NCBI RefSeq assembly: GCF_035083965.1
Contig: NC_089723.1
Span: 4,797,501 to 4,861,500 of the forward strand
DNA: 64,000 bases
DNA from: Branchiostoma lanceolatum
Lineage: Eukaryota; Chordata; Leptocardii; Amphioxiformes; Branchiostomatidae
Reading direction: 5' to 3'
The notes beneath the pieces are model-generated. The model searched no databases and was not told the origin of the DNA. It was given only the letters and a program-made list of their open reading frames with translations. Shown in pieces: positions 21,594 to 32,079 of the stretch; positions within the stretch are counted from its first letter, which is position 1; every line of letters starts with the position of its first letter. A program made the position numbers and the translations under genes.

Positions 21594-23125
21594 TGGATTA
21601 AGGGCAAGGGTAACGGATTAAGGGCTAGGGTAATGGATTAAGGTTATGGTGACGGATTAAGGGTAAGTATGACAGATTAAGGGAAAAGGTGACGGATTAG
21701 GTTATCGGGTGACAGATTAACGGCTATGGTGACGGATTAAGAGTTATGGCGACGGACTAGGGGCAAGGGTGACTGATTGAGGGCAACCACTGTGAGGGAT
21801 CAAGGCTTTCGTGACAAATTAAGGGTTATGGAGACGGATTAAGAGCAAGGATGGATGATGAAGGTCAAGGGCAAAGGATTAAGGGCCAGGGTGACGGATT
21901 AAGGGATAAAGTGACAGATTGAGGGTAAGGATGGCGGATTAAGGGAAATGAGTACAGATTGAGGGTAAGGATGGCGGATAAGGGGAAATAATTACAGCTT
22001 AAGGGAAAGGTAACGGATTAAGGACTAAGTTGACAGATTAGATTAAGCGAAAGGGTGACGGATTAAGGATTGTGGTGACGGATTAAGGGCAAAGGTCGCG
22101 GATTAAGGGCTATAATGATGGTTTAAGGGTGATGGTGACGGATTAAGAGCAAGGATGGCCGATGAAGGTCAAGGGCAACGGATTAAGGGCTAGGGTGACG
22201 GATTAAGGGATAAAGTGACAGATTAAGGGTAAGGATTGCGGATTAAGGGAAATAAGTACAAATTATGGGAAAGGGTAACGGATTAAGGGCTAAGTTGATG
22301 AATTAAGGGTAAGGATGGCGGATTAAGGGAAATAAGTACAGATTATGGGAAAGGGTAACGGATTAAGGACTAAGGCGACGGATTAAGGGTAAGGATGGCG
22401 GATTAAGGGAAATTGTTACAGATTAAGGGCAAGGATGACGGATTCAAGAGGAATGATAACAGATTAAGTGAAAGGGTGATGGATTAAGGATTGTGATGAC
22501 GAATTTAGGGCAAAGGTCGCGGATTAAGGGCTATGGTGACGGTTTAAGGGTGATGGTGACGGATTAAGGGGAATGATGGCTGATGAAGGTCAAGGGCATG
22601 GGATTAAGGGCTAGGGTGACGGATTAAGGGATAAAGTGACAGATTAAGGGTAAGGATTGCGGATTAAGGGAAATAAGTACAAATTATGGGAAAGGGTAAC
22701 GGATTAAGGGCTAAATTGATGAATTAAGGGTAAGGATGGCGGATTAAGGGAAATAAGTACAGATTATGGGAAAGGGTAACGGATTAAGGACTAAGGCGAC
22801 GGATTAAGGGTAAGGATTGTGGATTAAGGGAAATTATTACAGATTAAGGGCAAGGATGACGGATTCAAGAGGAATGATAACAGATTAAGTGAAAGGGTGA
22901 TGGATTAAGGATTGTGGTGACGGATTAAGGGCAAAGGTTGCGGATTAAGGGCTATGGTGACGGTTTCAGGATGATGGTGAGAGATTAAGAGCTATGATGA
23001 CGGGATAAAGGCAACGCTGAGGGATTAAAGGCTTTCGTGACAGATAAGGGGCAAGGGTGACAGACTTGGGTCTCTGCTGACATATTAATGTTTATGATAA
23101 CGGATTGAGGGAAATAGTGACGGAT
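21594..23125 (+). repeat. 21-bp minisatellite with 421-bp higher-order repeat
   Basis: About 70 units of roughly 'gtgacggattaagggcaagg' run without interruption. A higher-order block of about 20 units repeats: 'gattaaggattgt' occurs at 22061, 22482 and 22903, exactly 421 bp apart, with the same series of unit variants in each block. A truncated earlier block lies at 21837-22140. Confidence 0.9.
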
Positions 23126-23224
23126 TCACTTCACAAATCACCATGCAGCGCAGATGACAGCTTCCTCAAATAATGTACATCTTTGTCTAAGCTTCTTGCA
23201 CACCATATTGCATGGTAATATATC

Positions 23225-23335
23225 GTTACTGTATTCTGCAATCCTGCTTGAAAGATTTCTTAACAAAAACACCACTGCAGTTCCGTAGCAAGCTGCTAAG
23301 GGAGCCAAACTTACCCCACTTCTTTCTTACGTGAA
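23225..23335 (-). repeat. Fragment of the dispersed repeat found upstream of TRIM genes
   Basis: The stretch 'aacaccactgcagttccgtagcaagc' (shown broken here: aacaccactgcag, then ttccgtagcaagc) matches 1876-1905 and 5250-5285. Confidence 0.55.
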
Positions 23336-23779
23336 ATTCAAAAGTGGGGTAATTATGCAAAAGGTTTTAGTGAAAATGTTCTTTTCAACTGAAGGTACCA
23401 CCGGAAAAGTACATTCTCCCAAGGGGGTGGGTTTTACAAAAATATTCCATTTCAGAACAGTCAGTTTTTAAGATTTTGCAGTAGATAGAAATTAAGTGAA
23501 ATATGACGTATTTTAACTACTTACTTTATAACTGCTACCTTTCTAGTTATGTTCATTTTCCCCCACATTAATTACACTGAAACGCAAACCTGTTCATATT
23601 TGCTGAACAAGCTAATATTTATCTCTAGTATTTCATTCAATTTACACATGTACGTATGTACATATGCTCCTGTATGTGAAATTCCTGTTTATTTGCATTT
23701 ATGATTACATGTACCCAACTTAAGTTCGGAGTTCATACTTACGTTAATCCACCTTTTGTATGTTATATATTTATTTATT

Positions 23780-23971
23780 TACTCCACCTTGTGTATGGTC
23801 TGCTTTTAGTCGATGATATATGTTCATCTCTGTACTTCTGATCTTTTGTTTATGCAAATAATGTAACCTTATATGGTGTCTTATAAGCCCGCATGGGCTG
23901 GGCGCATAATGGCGCAAGACACGTTAAGAAATTTTCATTCATTCATTCATTCATACATTCATTCATTCTTT
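23780..23971 (+). mobile_element. Non-LTR retroelement 3' tail with ATTC repeats
   Basis: A short 3'-UTR-like sequence ends in 'gcgcaagacacgttaag' followed by about a dozen ATTC units. Tandem tetra- to octanucleotide tails are typical of CR1/L2-type LINEs. The tail stops exactly where the TRIM flank resumes, so target-primed insertion at this point is likely. The clade is not resolved. Confidence 0.45.
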
Positions 23972-24340
23972 CATATAATACGGGTGCCAACGGTCAATAA
24001 TCTATAGGAGCACCTGGTATGATATGGCTTTGTGTTCTAGCCGTTCATTTATTGGTAGTTTTGTTGTCGATCTTATTCTTTTACTTCGCAGTAAGAGCTT
24101 CGCAGTAAATTGTGTGTCATTTTAGACAGAATTAAATCGTCGAATTAAATGTCTGGGGTTATAACGTTGCTGTATACCAGGGCCTTGTTATGGTGCAGTT
24201 CAATTTCCCTTTGGTATTATCACAAAATAAACTCAGTTTCAATGGCTGTATCTTGGTTAAGTGTTTTCATTAAATTGTACAGATCCATACTTGTACTCAG
24301 AGTCCTATCGAGCTCATTATAATAGATTTTCCTTTTGATT
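23972..24340 (+). other. Orphan TRIM 3' flank
   Basis: Begins catataatacgggtgcc and follows the sequence after the stops of TRIM copies 1 and 2, including 'taggagcacctggtatgata' and 'gtataccagggccttgtta'. It contains AATAAA near 24228 where copy 2 has AACAAA. It most likely belonged to TRIM copy 3 before the 15.8-kb insertion. Confidence 0.75.
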
Positions 24341-24344
24341 TGTA

Positions 24345-24575
24345 TTATACCCAATTAAAAAAAGGGTAAAGCATGATGTATTTTCAAGTAGCTAGTGGTA
24401 GTGCAATGCGGCCTCGCCACGGCTCGCGTTTTTGGCAAAGCACACCGGGTCACCCCTACTCTTCTCGATAAGTGTGTTGGGTTCTTTTACGCGCAGAGGT
24501 TTGACGCTTGAGGCTCATGCCCGAAGCTCCCTCATACACGGGGCCGCCGGCTTTACGTCACCATCCGAAATGACG
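24345..24575 (-). mobile_element. 5'-truncated SINE body, same family as 28232-28575
   Basis: Read on the minus strand it matches the body of the SINE at 28.3-28.57 kb: 'gacgtaaagccgg', 'ccccgtgtatgagggagct', 'gtaaaagaacccaacacac', 'gtaggggtgacccggtgtg'. The tRNA-like head is missing. The 150-codon frame starting at 24432 is an antisense reading through this SINE and is not a gene. Confidence 0.7.
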
Positions 24576-25470
24576 AATGCAATCCCTTACAATTCCCTGT
24601 TTATTCAATGTATGAGAAGTAGAGATAATCTAACTTCCGCATTACCCTCGGTCCCAGTCGGGCTGGTACCCAGGGTTATACGGAATGCACCGTGTTGTGT
24701 TCTATTTGTATCTAACACTACAGTTTGTGTTCCTTATACCTCGGCTGCTTCACAAGATCGTAGGCGGAAATTTCTAGTTTCCAGGACCCAGTTAACCAGC
24801 TGTGATGTCTGGGGGTCGGAGGTCCCCCCACTGTTCTGTAGAAGCTCTTTCACTCCAGGCAGTCTTCTCCACAGGGATTTCTGAATGAAATCATAGAAAC
24901 AGTGGGGTTTAAATATGATTATATTATATGTGCATGATTTTTGTACCATGCAAACTGGGAAAGAATGGCATGTATGTACAAAGGGACATATTATGACGAA
25001 TTGTAAGTTGGCAAATTTCATTAAAGGAAGTGCTCAAATGTGCAAGACAAAAAGAGAAGACAAAGGATTACTAATATGTAATCTATCATCAACAATGACA
25101 ATGTCCATACTGATGAAAATTAAATGAACTGCTATTATATCATATTTCACACTGTTCATTGTGTCGTAGTACGTTTCTTCACACTCACGTACATGCTAAC
25201 AGTCCCACTGTTCAGCCAGAATCTTATTGGACTTGTGACAGCTAGTTGGGAATCAGTCTCTTTTCCCTTAACGTTTCCCATATGTAAGAATTGAACTTCC
25301 CGCAAAGTTCAAGTGCTGACCTCCCCTACCCTTGTCCTCATCAGAGGTCGTATGACACTGCTTCACTCATAGGTAAGCTGTGCTGTTTATTTATAGCTAC
25401 TCACACGTCAGAGGTACAACTTTGACAATCCGCAGGCCGCATTCCGGTTCCTCAACACAATAGGTATGCC
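24576..25470. other. No gene supported
   Basis: A minus-strand open stretch at about 24734-24885 has exon-like composition but no recognisable domain and no convincing partner exons. Nothing else was found. Confidence 0.35.
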
Positions 25471-25600
25471 ATTTCAGGCAAAAGTGACTGCATGACCGAT
25501 CAGCACTGCAAGTCTTTAACATTGCCGTCCATTTTGTCGCAGAGGTAAGGTAACATTTTTGCTGCAAATTCTAAATCTCCGAGAAAGCTACCTCCTATCG
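25471..25600 (-). repeat. Third copy of the 42.2/45.9-kb unit end
   Basis: Read on the minus strand it matches 42150-42290 and 45866-45970 ('tgttaccttacctctgc', 'gacttgcagtgctgatcg'). It marks the left limit of the inverted duplication that carries the multicopper oxidase genes. Confidence 0.65.
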
Positions 25601-25922
25601 CTGTGATCTCGAACTTGGTTTGCCTTCGGGCCCAGGTTATGTTTTCGTTGCCGTTTGTGGGTTAATGTTTGTAGACAGCATATCTCGAGAAGCTTGGATT
25701 ATTCTTATAACATTCCGTATGTGGGTAAGAGTCAGCAAAGAGAGGGACTTGATTATGGACTGTAAGTCAACGAAAGTCGCTGGTTTTGTGCTGGTGTTCC
25801 AGTTTCAATGGTCAAAAATGTCGACCACTGGGCAACCAGTGCAAAAACCACAGCTAGAACTGGAATCGAGTGCTGACTTACAAAAGTTACGGGTTCGGCA
25901 CTTTGCTTCTTTGCTATGTGAC

Positions 25923-26094
25923 AGCCTCTACCAGGCTCCACAGGTCGATGGAAAAATAGTAGAAATTGGCCAAATAGACGGATAACATACTAACAGGTCG
26001 CAAACTGTAGCGGACCAACTCCTCTGGCATGTTATCCGTCTATTTGGCCAATTTCTACCATTTTTCCATCGACCTGTGGAGCCTGGTAGAGGCT
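25923..26094. repeat. Near-perfect 66-bp inverted repeat upstream of the plus-strand oxidase
   Basis: Arms 25923-25988 and 26029-26094 match with one difference around a 40-base spacer. It lies 230 bp before the first coding exon of the plus-strand multicopper oxidase. It could be a MITE or a local cruciform; no target duplication was identified. Confidence 0.85.
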
Positions 26095-26541
26095 AGGGGA
26101 CAGTGTCAATGCTTCTGTGTCTTTTCTTTCTCTCTGTCTGGGTTGAAACATGCGTATCCAAGATCGTAGTAAGGGACACTACACGAAGGACATCTCAATA
26201 ATCCTTACAACTACTAGTATTATGGATCTATCTGTCCAGAATGTGCTAGACTCCTTTACTGACCAGAGGAAGATTATGGTTATATGGACATATATATATA
26301 ACTTACAACCTTTTTTATCCACAGACCAAGAATGCCTGGGCCCAGGACCAGCGGTCTCGGCTTGGTTGCCTTGCTGTGTATGTTAGTGCTGCCAGTAGAG
26401 GGTGAGATATGTGGAGACGCCGTGTGCAGCTATCGGTTTGTTGTCAGAAGGGCTCGAACCATGACTCACACCCGGACAGTTCAGGGTTGGGAACAAAATA
26501 ATCAGGTAGGACCTCAGGATCCATGTGCAAAATACAGTTAA

Positions 26542-27688
26542 AGGCAACCAAAGCAATATTAGGGCCCAAAATATGGAAATAAAATGTAGAAATCTTCATG
26601 GTAATGACATTTACTAACCCTATTTAGCACTTTTGCGTAATAACTTCATACTTTGAGCATTTCAAAACCGCGCAAAAACGTGCCGTATGATGATTCCCTT
26701 AGTTTCGCGAGCCAACAAAACCCCTGGCGACGATTTTCAGTGAGTTCTCACATCACAACGACGTCGTATTTTTACATGATGTACATCGCTATACATTGTG
26801 ATAGTGTTGTTTGAACTAATCATGTATAGAAATTACAAAATAGATTGCCTTTCAAAATCCGATTTTCGGGCCCTAATGTTGCTCGGATTTCGGCAAACAC
26901 AAAAAAATCTGTCAGCAAACTTCTCTAGCAAACAGTCGTCAACGTTTTTTTTCTCTATATATCATTATCATTATTTCTATATATTCTCTAGGCTTTGTCC
27001 TTGGAATGGGTCTTGTGATAAACTGTGCGCACAATGCCTGCCCTAGGTGGGCTTTACGTGTCAGCTTGGGTACACACGGTCTTAACACGGCATATATGCA
27101 TGGCACCCGTTTGGCATGAACAGACGACAAAACGTCGTCCAACCATTGGAAGTCTTTCACTAAGAAAATAAAGGCTTTGACTTGACTTGACTTGAACTGT
27201 AAGGAAATAAAACCGAAGGATGATGTGGAGGTAAACACAAGTGAAACTATTTGCATCACACTGGAGAAGTCCCCATAACAACAGACCGAAAACCAAATGC
27301 CTGCTTTACTTAATGTGACCTTCCGACCATTTCAGTGTTTACTGACACACAACCTTATAGGGCCCGAAAATTAGATTTTGAAAGTCAATTTATTTAGTCA
27401 TTTCTATACATGTCATGATTAGTTCACGCAACACTATCACAATGTATTGCGACATCCAGGATGCAAAAATATGATGTTGTTGTAATGTGAGAACTCACTG
27501 AAAATCGTTGCCGGGGTTTTTGTAGGCTAGCGAAACTAAGGGGATCATCGGATATCATGTTTTTGCACGGTTTTAAAATGCTTAAAGTATGAAGTTATTA
27601 CACACAGTGTTAGTTTATGTCACTACAATAAAGATTTCAGCAGTTTTTAAATTTCAATTTTTTGTCACTAATATTGCTTTGGTTGCCT
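26542..27688. mobile_element. TTAA-flanked foldback element in oxidase intron 1
   Basis: Arms of about 335 bp (26542-26880 and 27358-27688) are inverted copies; ends read AGGCAACCAAAGCAATATT and the inverse. TTAA flanks both sides (26538-26541, 27689-27692), as for piggyBac-type or other TTAA-specific transposition. The centre holds a separate retroelement-like tail, aataaaggctttgacttgac, at about 27168-27190. No transposase is encoded. Confidence 0.75.
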
Positions 27689-28231
27689 TTAATGTGTGAA
27701 ATGTTGTACAGCTCTATAAAACAGGGGATGACAGAAAGATTGAATGTTTTGTGTATGTACATTTCAATATGTTTGCATAGGATTATGTGCCAAAGAAGGC
27801 TGTCTTTGCAAACTAGCAGTGCAGAGTACCGTCCCGGAACTTAATTTGCGTAGTTACAATAGAATTCATCATTAACAGGTCTCCATCACCAATGACGGCC
27901 ATCTTGAACTCTTCACGACCTTGACCCTTGACCTTCACCGTGATGACGTCAATGGCACACGTGTTTCAGCAGATGACGTCATCACAGCTGACGGTGTGCA
28001 GAGAAACGTCATTCTGGTGAACGGCCAGTTCCCGGGACCTGCTATAGAAGTCATGGAAGGAGTACAGGTACAGCTAAGTTGATTAGAGTTCCACGACCTC
28101 ATACCTTCGCCAAAGTTCCATAACCTACGTCACACATTATACTAGATGCTCATTGATTACGTAAACATGGTCTCATTTGCATCATTGACACCTTCCCCCA
28201 TACCAAATATATATAATATTATGTATCTTAA

Positions 28232-28575
28232 AGCGTGTCCGCGTGGTGTAGAGGTCTGCGCACTCTGCCTCTCACCACATCTGGTTCAAATTCCGTGGAG
28301 CCAGCGGCCCGAGTTCGCGCCCAGGCACGACTGGAAAAGATGCGCATCGTCCTATCGGAGGGGGACGTAAAGCCGGCTGCCCCGTGTATGAGGGAGCTTT
28401 AGGGCGCCAATCCTCCACGTAAAAGAACCCAACACACTTATCGAGAAGAGTAGGGGTGACCCGGTGTGCTTGGCCAAAAACGCGAGCCGTGGCACTACCA
28501 CTAGCATTGCACTACCACTAGCTACTTGAAAAAGCATTACGCTTCACCTCAATTGAGGATGCCTGCTTTACCCTT
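28232..28575 (+). mobile_element. tRNA-derived SINE in oxidase intron 2
   Basis: The head reads 'gtccgcgtggtgtagaggtc' and '...ggttcaaattcc', which resemble RNA polymerase III A and B boxes. The body (gacgtaaagccgg, gggtgacccggtgtg) is shared with the truncated copy at 24345-24575. It is not a functional tRNA: the cloverleaf is not closed. Confidence 0.65.
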
Positions 28576-31436
28576 ACTATCATAAAGATCTATACTCAGT
28601 TGCTCAAGTTGTGCTGTCCACAAAATCACCTACAAACGACACTGATATCGTAACCTTCTTTGCTCATCTATTTTACCATCGTGACTCTCACCCTAACGCT
28701 TTAGGCCAACAGTAGTTATCAATGATGAGTAGTTGAATACTTTTAACAAGAAAAGCATGTGGAAAAGCACATTTGAAATGAGAATCTTTGTTATTCTTAT
28801 ACTTTATTCAGGTAGCTGTCACAGTTGTCAACCAACTAATGACAGATGCCATCACCATCCACTGGCACGGTCTGCACATGCGCAGTACGCCGTGGATGGA
28901 CGGGGTCCCATCCGTCATACAATGTCCCATCATGCCTCACGAGAGCTTCACCTACCGGTTTCGCGCGTTCCCTGCAGGGACGTTTTACTACCACTCCCAC
29001 ATGAGCAGTCAGATGGCCGACGGACTCTTTGGCGCCCTCATCATACATAACAGGTGCCTGCACTTTTTGTTGCGTCCAGAACCGTGCTTTATCCAGAACC
29101 GTGCACAGGCACAGTTCTGGATAGTGCCTGGGGCAAGGGACGTTAGAATTTTTCTCTTCCCTTTCTTGAATATTCTTATTTCAAGAAAATTTTGTAAGAA
29201 AATACTTTTAAAGAATTTCTTAACTCGTGGACAAAATGTGTTTCAAACACAGAATTTTTTTTTTTCTTCTTTTAATTAATAAACTTTTTTCTGTGTATAA
29301 GGAGAAACAAGAAAAAAATATATCTTTGATAGTGTAAGAATCAAAGTCATCTAATTACGGTTAAAATATTCCTATGTCCAGCTGCACAGTATAAAGCAAG
29401 ATGGTACGTGCCTTTGCTTTGTTTTTAAACTCGACGATGGTTTTGTTTCCAGTCAGACAACCATACCTTCTTTTCCCCTCCTGTTGAATGACTGGTATCA
29501 CGAGGAAGCGGAGACTCTGGATATCGCCAGCAAGTACAATCTTTACCACAGCGGTGCCGGGCAGTTCGAATACGATGAACCTTCAAGAGGGTTTTCAGTG
29601 GACGGCGTAGAAATCACTGCTCGTCAGTTTGTCTCGGCCTTGATCAATGGACGCGGAAGGTACAAGTCAAACAAGGCACCTCTGTCTAAATTTACCGTGG
29701 AGGAGGGGCAAAAGATTCGCATAAGGTTGATCCACGTTGGAGGTGATCACACCTTCAAAGTTTCTATTGATCAGCACGCGCTTCGCGTGCTTGCCTCTGA
29801 TGGCCACGACATCAACCCGCTGACATCATTGTGTCACCAGGGGAAAGGTACGACTTCGAGGTTGACACCAGCGCATCTCCTGACTTGTACTGGATCCGGG
29901 CAGAAACTCTTCGGGAGGGAACCTGTGTGACGTGTTCGTTTTTCTCCGAAAACATTACAATCACGCCTGATGACATTGTTGAGGATACCAGAGCGGTGCT
30001 AATCTACCAAGGCACCTCTTCAGATGAAGATCCAACGTCTCAAGCTCGCGAGTGTACCCCTGAAAACCCCTGCATTTTTCTTAACTGCCCATTTGAAGGA
30101 TATCCGGAAGACCGTCATATAGTCTGCATCAGCATTGCCAACACCAGCACCCAGACATCACCCCAGGACGACGCAGCTGAAGACGACGATGTTGAGGAGT
30201 ATTTCCTGAACTTTGGATTCCATGTGGGCTCCAACATCAACGGGCATCGGTTTCTTCCTCCGACTGCGCCGCTTTATCAATCTCCACGCACCAATATGAT
30301 CATCCCGTGTCCGCTAGAGAACTGTGAACAGGGCTGCAAATGCACGCATATTTTAGACTTGCCCTTCAACAAGACCATCCAGCTTGTTCTAGCAAGTTAT
30401 CAAGGGCCGAGGTTTGGAAACGCGCATCACAACATCCATATTAATGGATACACCTTTGATGTCCTGGCAATGGGGTATCCTAGTCTCGATAGGACTACAG
30501 GTAAGCTATGAGGAATAATAATTATTTTGTGGTGGATTATATGTTTTGAAAATAAATGCTACATCTTTATTTCTCTCAGACAAAGAAACAAGATAACAAG
30601 AGTCTAGGCAAAATGGTCTGTTTGTAGCAGAGGGGTTTTTCATGTTTCTCAACATTTCTCTAAATGAAGAATTCGTTACGATTCTGTTTAGGGGTCTTCA
30701 AGGACAGCAATCCCGATGTTGTGTGCAGTAATGAGAAATGCACTACCGTCACATGGCGCCAGGGGTCGCCTTCCTTCAATGTGAAGAACGCACCACAAAA
30801 GGTCACAGTCTTGATGCCAGCCCACGGATACACGGTTGTCCGATTTAGGTGAGGCAATTAGCATATGGTATAGCTGAGCTGGCATATGATACCACTATAT
30901 TTGCTATGATGACTTTTAAGTCTCAATTCCTACCACTTACTCGACATTTTCTCATAGAATGAATCCATGATGGAATGCTGACTTTTTTTAGGTCTGACAA
31001 CCCTGGTTTCTGGTTTCTCCATTGTCACCAGTCCATGCACCTTGCCGAGGGAATGGCCATGGTGCTGAACGTGGCAGCTGACCGCCACCCAGCGCCCCCT
31101 AGCGGCTTTCCCAAGTGCGGCAACTTCAGCTGGAGCGAGGAGGAGTACGAGGCTGCCATGTCCGGAGCCTGGCCTCCTAATCAAAAGGTTTATCGACGTG
31201 CTTCTATATTAGAGTTTTCACTTTGCTCCAATAACCGCATTTTCCATCATGGCTCATGTTTACATCACAGAATAAACGAAGAATTCCCCTGACTTCCTAA
31301 AACTATCAACATACTAGATATCATTACAATCCACCCATTACATCCATTGAATTCACTGCTCAAAGTATGTGGGAAAACGAATGCATACACACCCAAACTA
31401 GTAGACTCTTCCATTGACCCCATGACCTGAAATGAC

Positions 31437-31720
31437 TGTCGACACAGTACCAACTTTTAAAATGCTGTTAGGTTGTTCATAACTTCAGGTAAGATGGGAT
31501 CAGGATGTCTTTGTTCACTTGCCGTCGATTTAGATAAGAATAGTTGTAATCTTAATGGTGAATTCCTTTCGCTATTATATTTAACTTTTGTTCTGAACAC
31601 AAAGTAGTTATGTAAGACGTAACCTGATTGGCTGACAGCTAGCTTCCCAGCGAACTTTGTGGGTTTTCCTCAAGATGAGCTTGTGGTAAGTCTCTGATTG
31701 ACTAAAAAGCTGTTTGTTGG
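31437..31720. mobile_element. 284-bp insertion in intron 6 of the plus oxidase
   Basis: The sister intron reads 'gaaatgacgccac' without interruption; here TGAC is doubled (31433-31436, 31721-31724) around 284 bases. The right half, 'cgtaacctgattggctgac', is related to 50636-50830 in a FAXC-like gene intron, so the element is dispersed. Confidence 0.55.
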
Positions 31721-32079
31721 TGACGCCACGTGCACTAATACCCCAAACCTTTGTTCATTAGAGCAGGGCTGATCTCAGGAGCGCATTTGCCGAGCGGAAT
31801 CAGGACTACTAGAAGAAGTATGTATTATCAGTTACCGCAATGTTAGTAGATGGGAAGGGTCTGGTCGTGTTCAAAGAATTTTACTTTTATTAACGTAAAA
31901 TGATTAACATTTGCCATAGGAGCCGGCGCGACATGAGACGTGGGAGCTGGTGGTTGCAGTACTGGGATCAGCTGCAGGTGGCGCTGCAGTCGCGGCAGGA
32001 CTGATGATGTTGCTGCAAAAGAGGAGAAACTCTAAAAACCACGATTTGAATTAGCCGAAGGACGATGATTTTTTTTTAT

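Larger units (their letters stand above)
8161..23971. other. 15.8-kb gene-free block inserted after TRIM copy 3
   Basis: The left flank reads catgtaata (8152-8160), the end of TRIM copy 3 plus two bases. The right flank reads catataata (23972-23980) and continues straight into the TRIM 3' flank (cgggtgcc). These 9-bp near-repeats (one mismatch) look like a target-site duplication. The block contains the satellite, piggyBac-like ends, foldback element, minisatellite and a retroelement tail. One element of this size is unlikely; nested insertions or recombination after a first insertion are more probable. Confidence 0.6.
26332..32054 (+). pseudogene. Laccase-like multicopper oxidase, plus copy (three lesions)
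   Basis: Eight coding exons with GT/AG borders: 26332-26505, 27879-28067, 28812-29053, 29453-30500, 30692-30848, 30992-31187, 31762-31821, 31920-32054. A signal peptide follows the ATG. Copper motifs are HWH and HSH in exon 3 and HCH-x3-H-x4-M in exon 6; exon 8 encodes a single C-terminal membrane helix. Laccase-like oxidases use four coppers to oxidise phenols or metal ions and reduce oxygen to water. Compared with the minus copy, exon 4 has lost 10 bases at 29825/29826 (frameshift), codon 30443-30445 is AAT instead of CAT (copper-ligand His to Asn), and exon 7 has TAG at 31810-31812 where the sister has TGG. All phases otherwise match, so an assembly error is possible for one lesion but hardly for three. 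Confidence 0.85.

Noticed and set aside
21594-23125. Interstitial telomere repeats
   Set aside because: Units contain ggattaaggg, not runs of TTAGGG, and have a 21-bp period.
21594-23125. CRISPR-like array
   Set aside because: No constant repeat separated by unique spacers; the whole 21-bp unit is repeated, and the genome is animal.
24432-24884. 150-codon open frame
   Set aside because: Its first part is the antisense of a SINE that also occurs at 28.3-28.57 kb; no domain in the rest.
28232-28310. tRNA gene
   Set aside because: Boxes are present but the acceptor stem does not close and the sequence runs into a SINE body; the same holds for 35045 and 40695.
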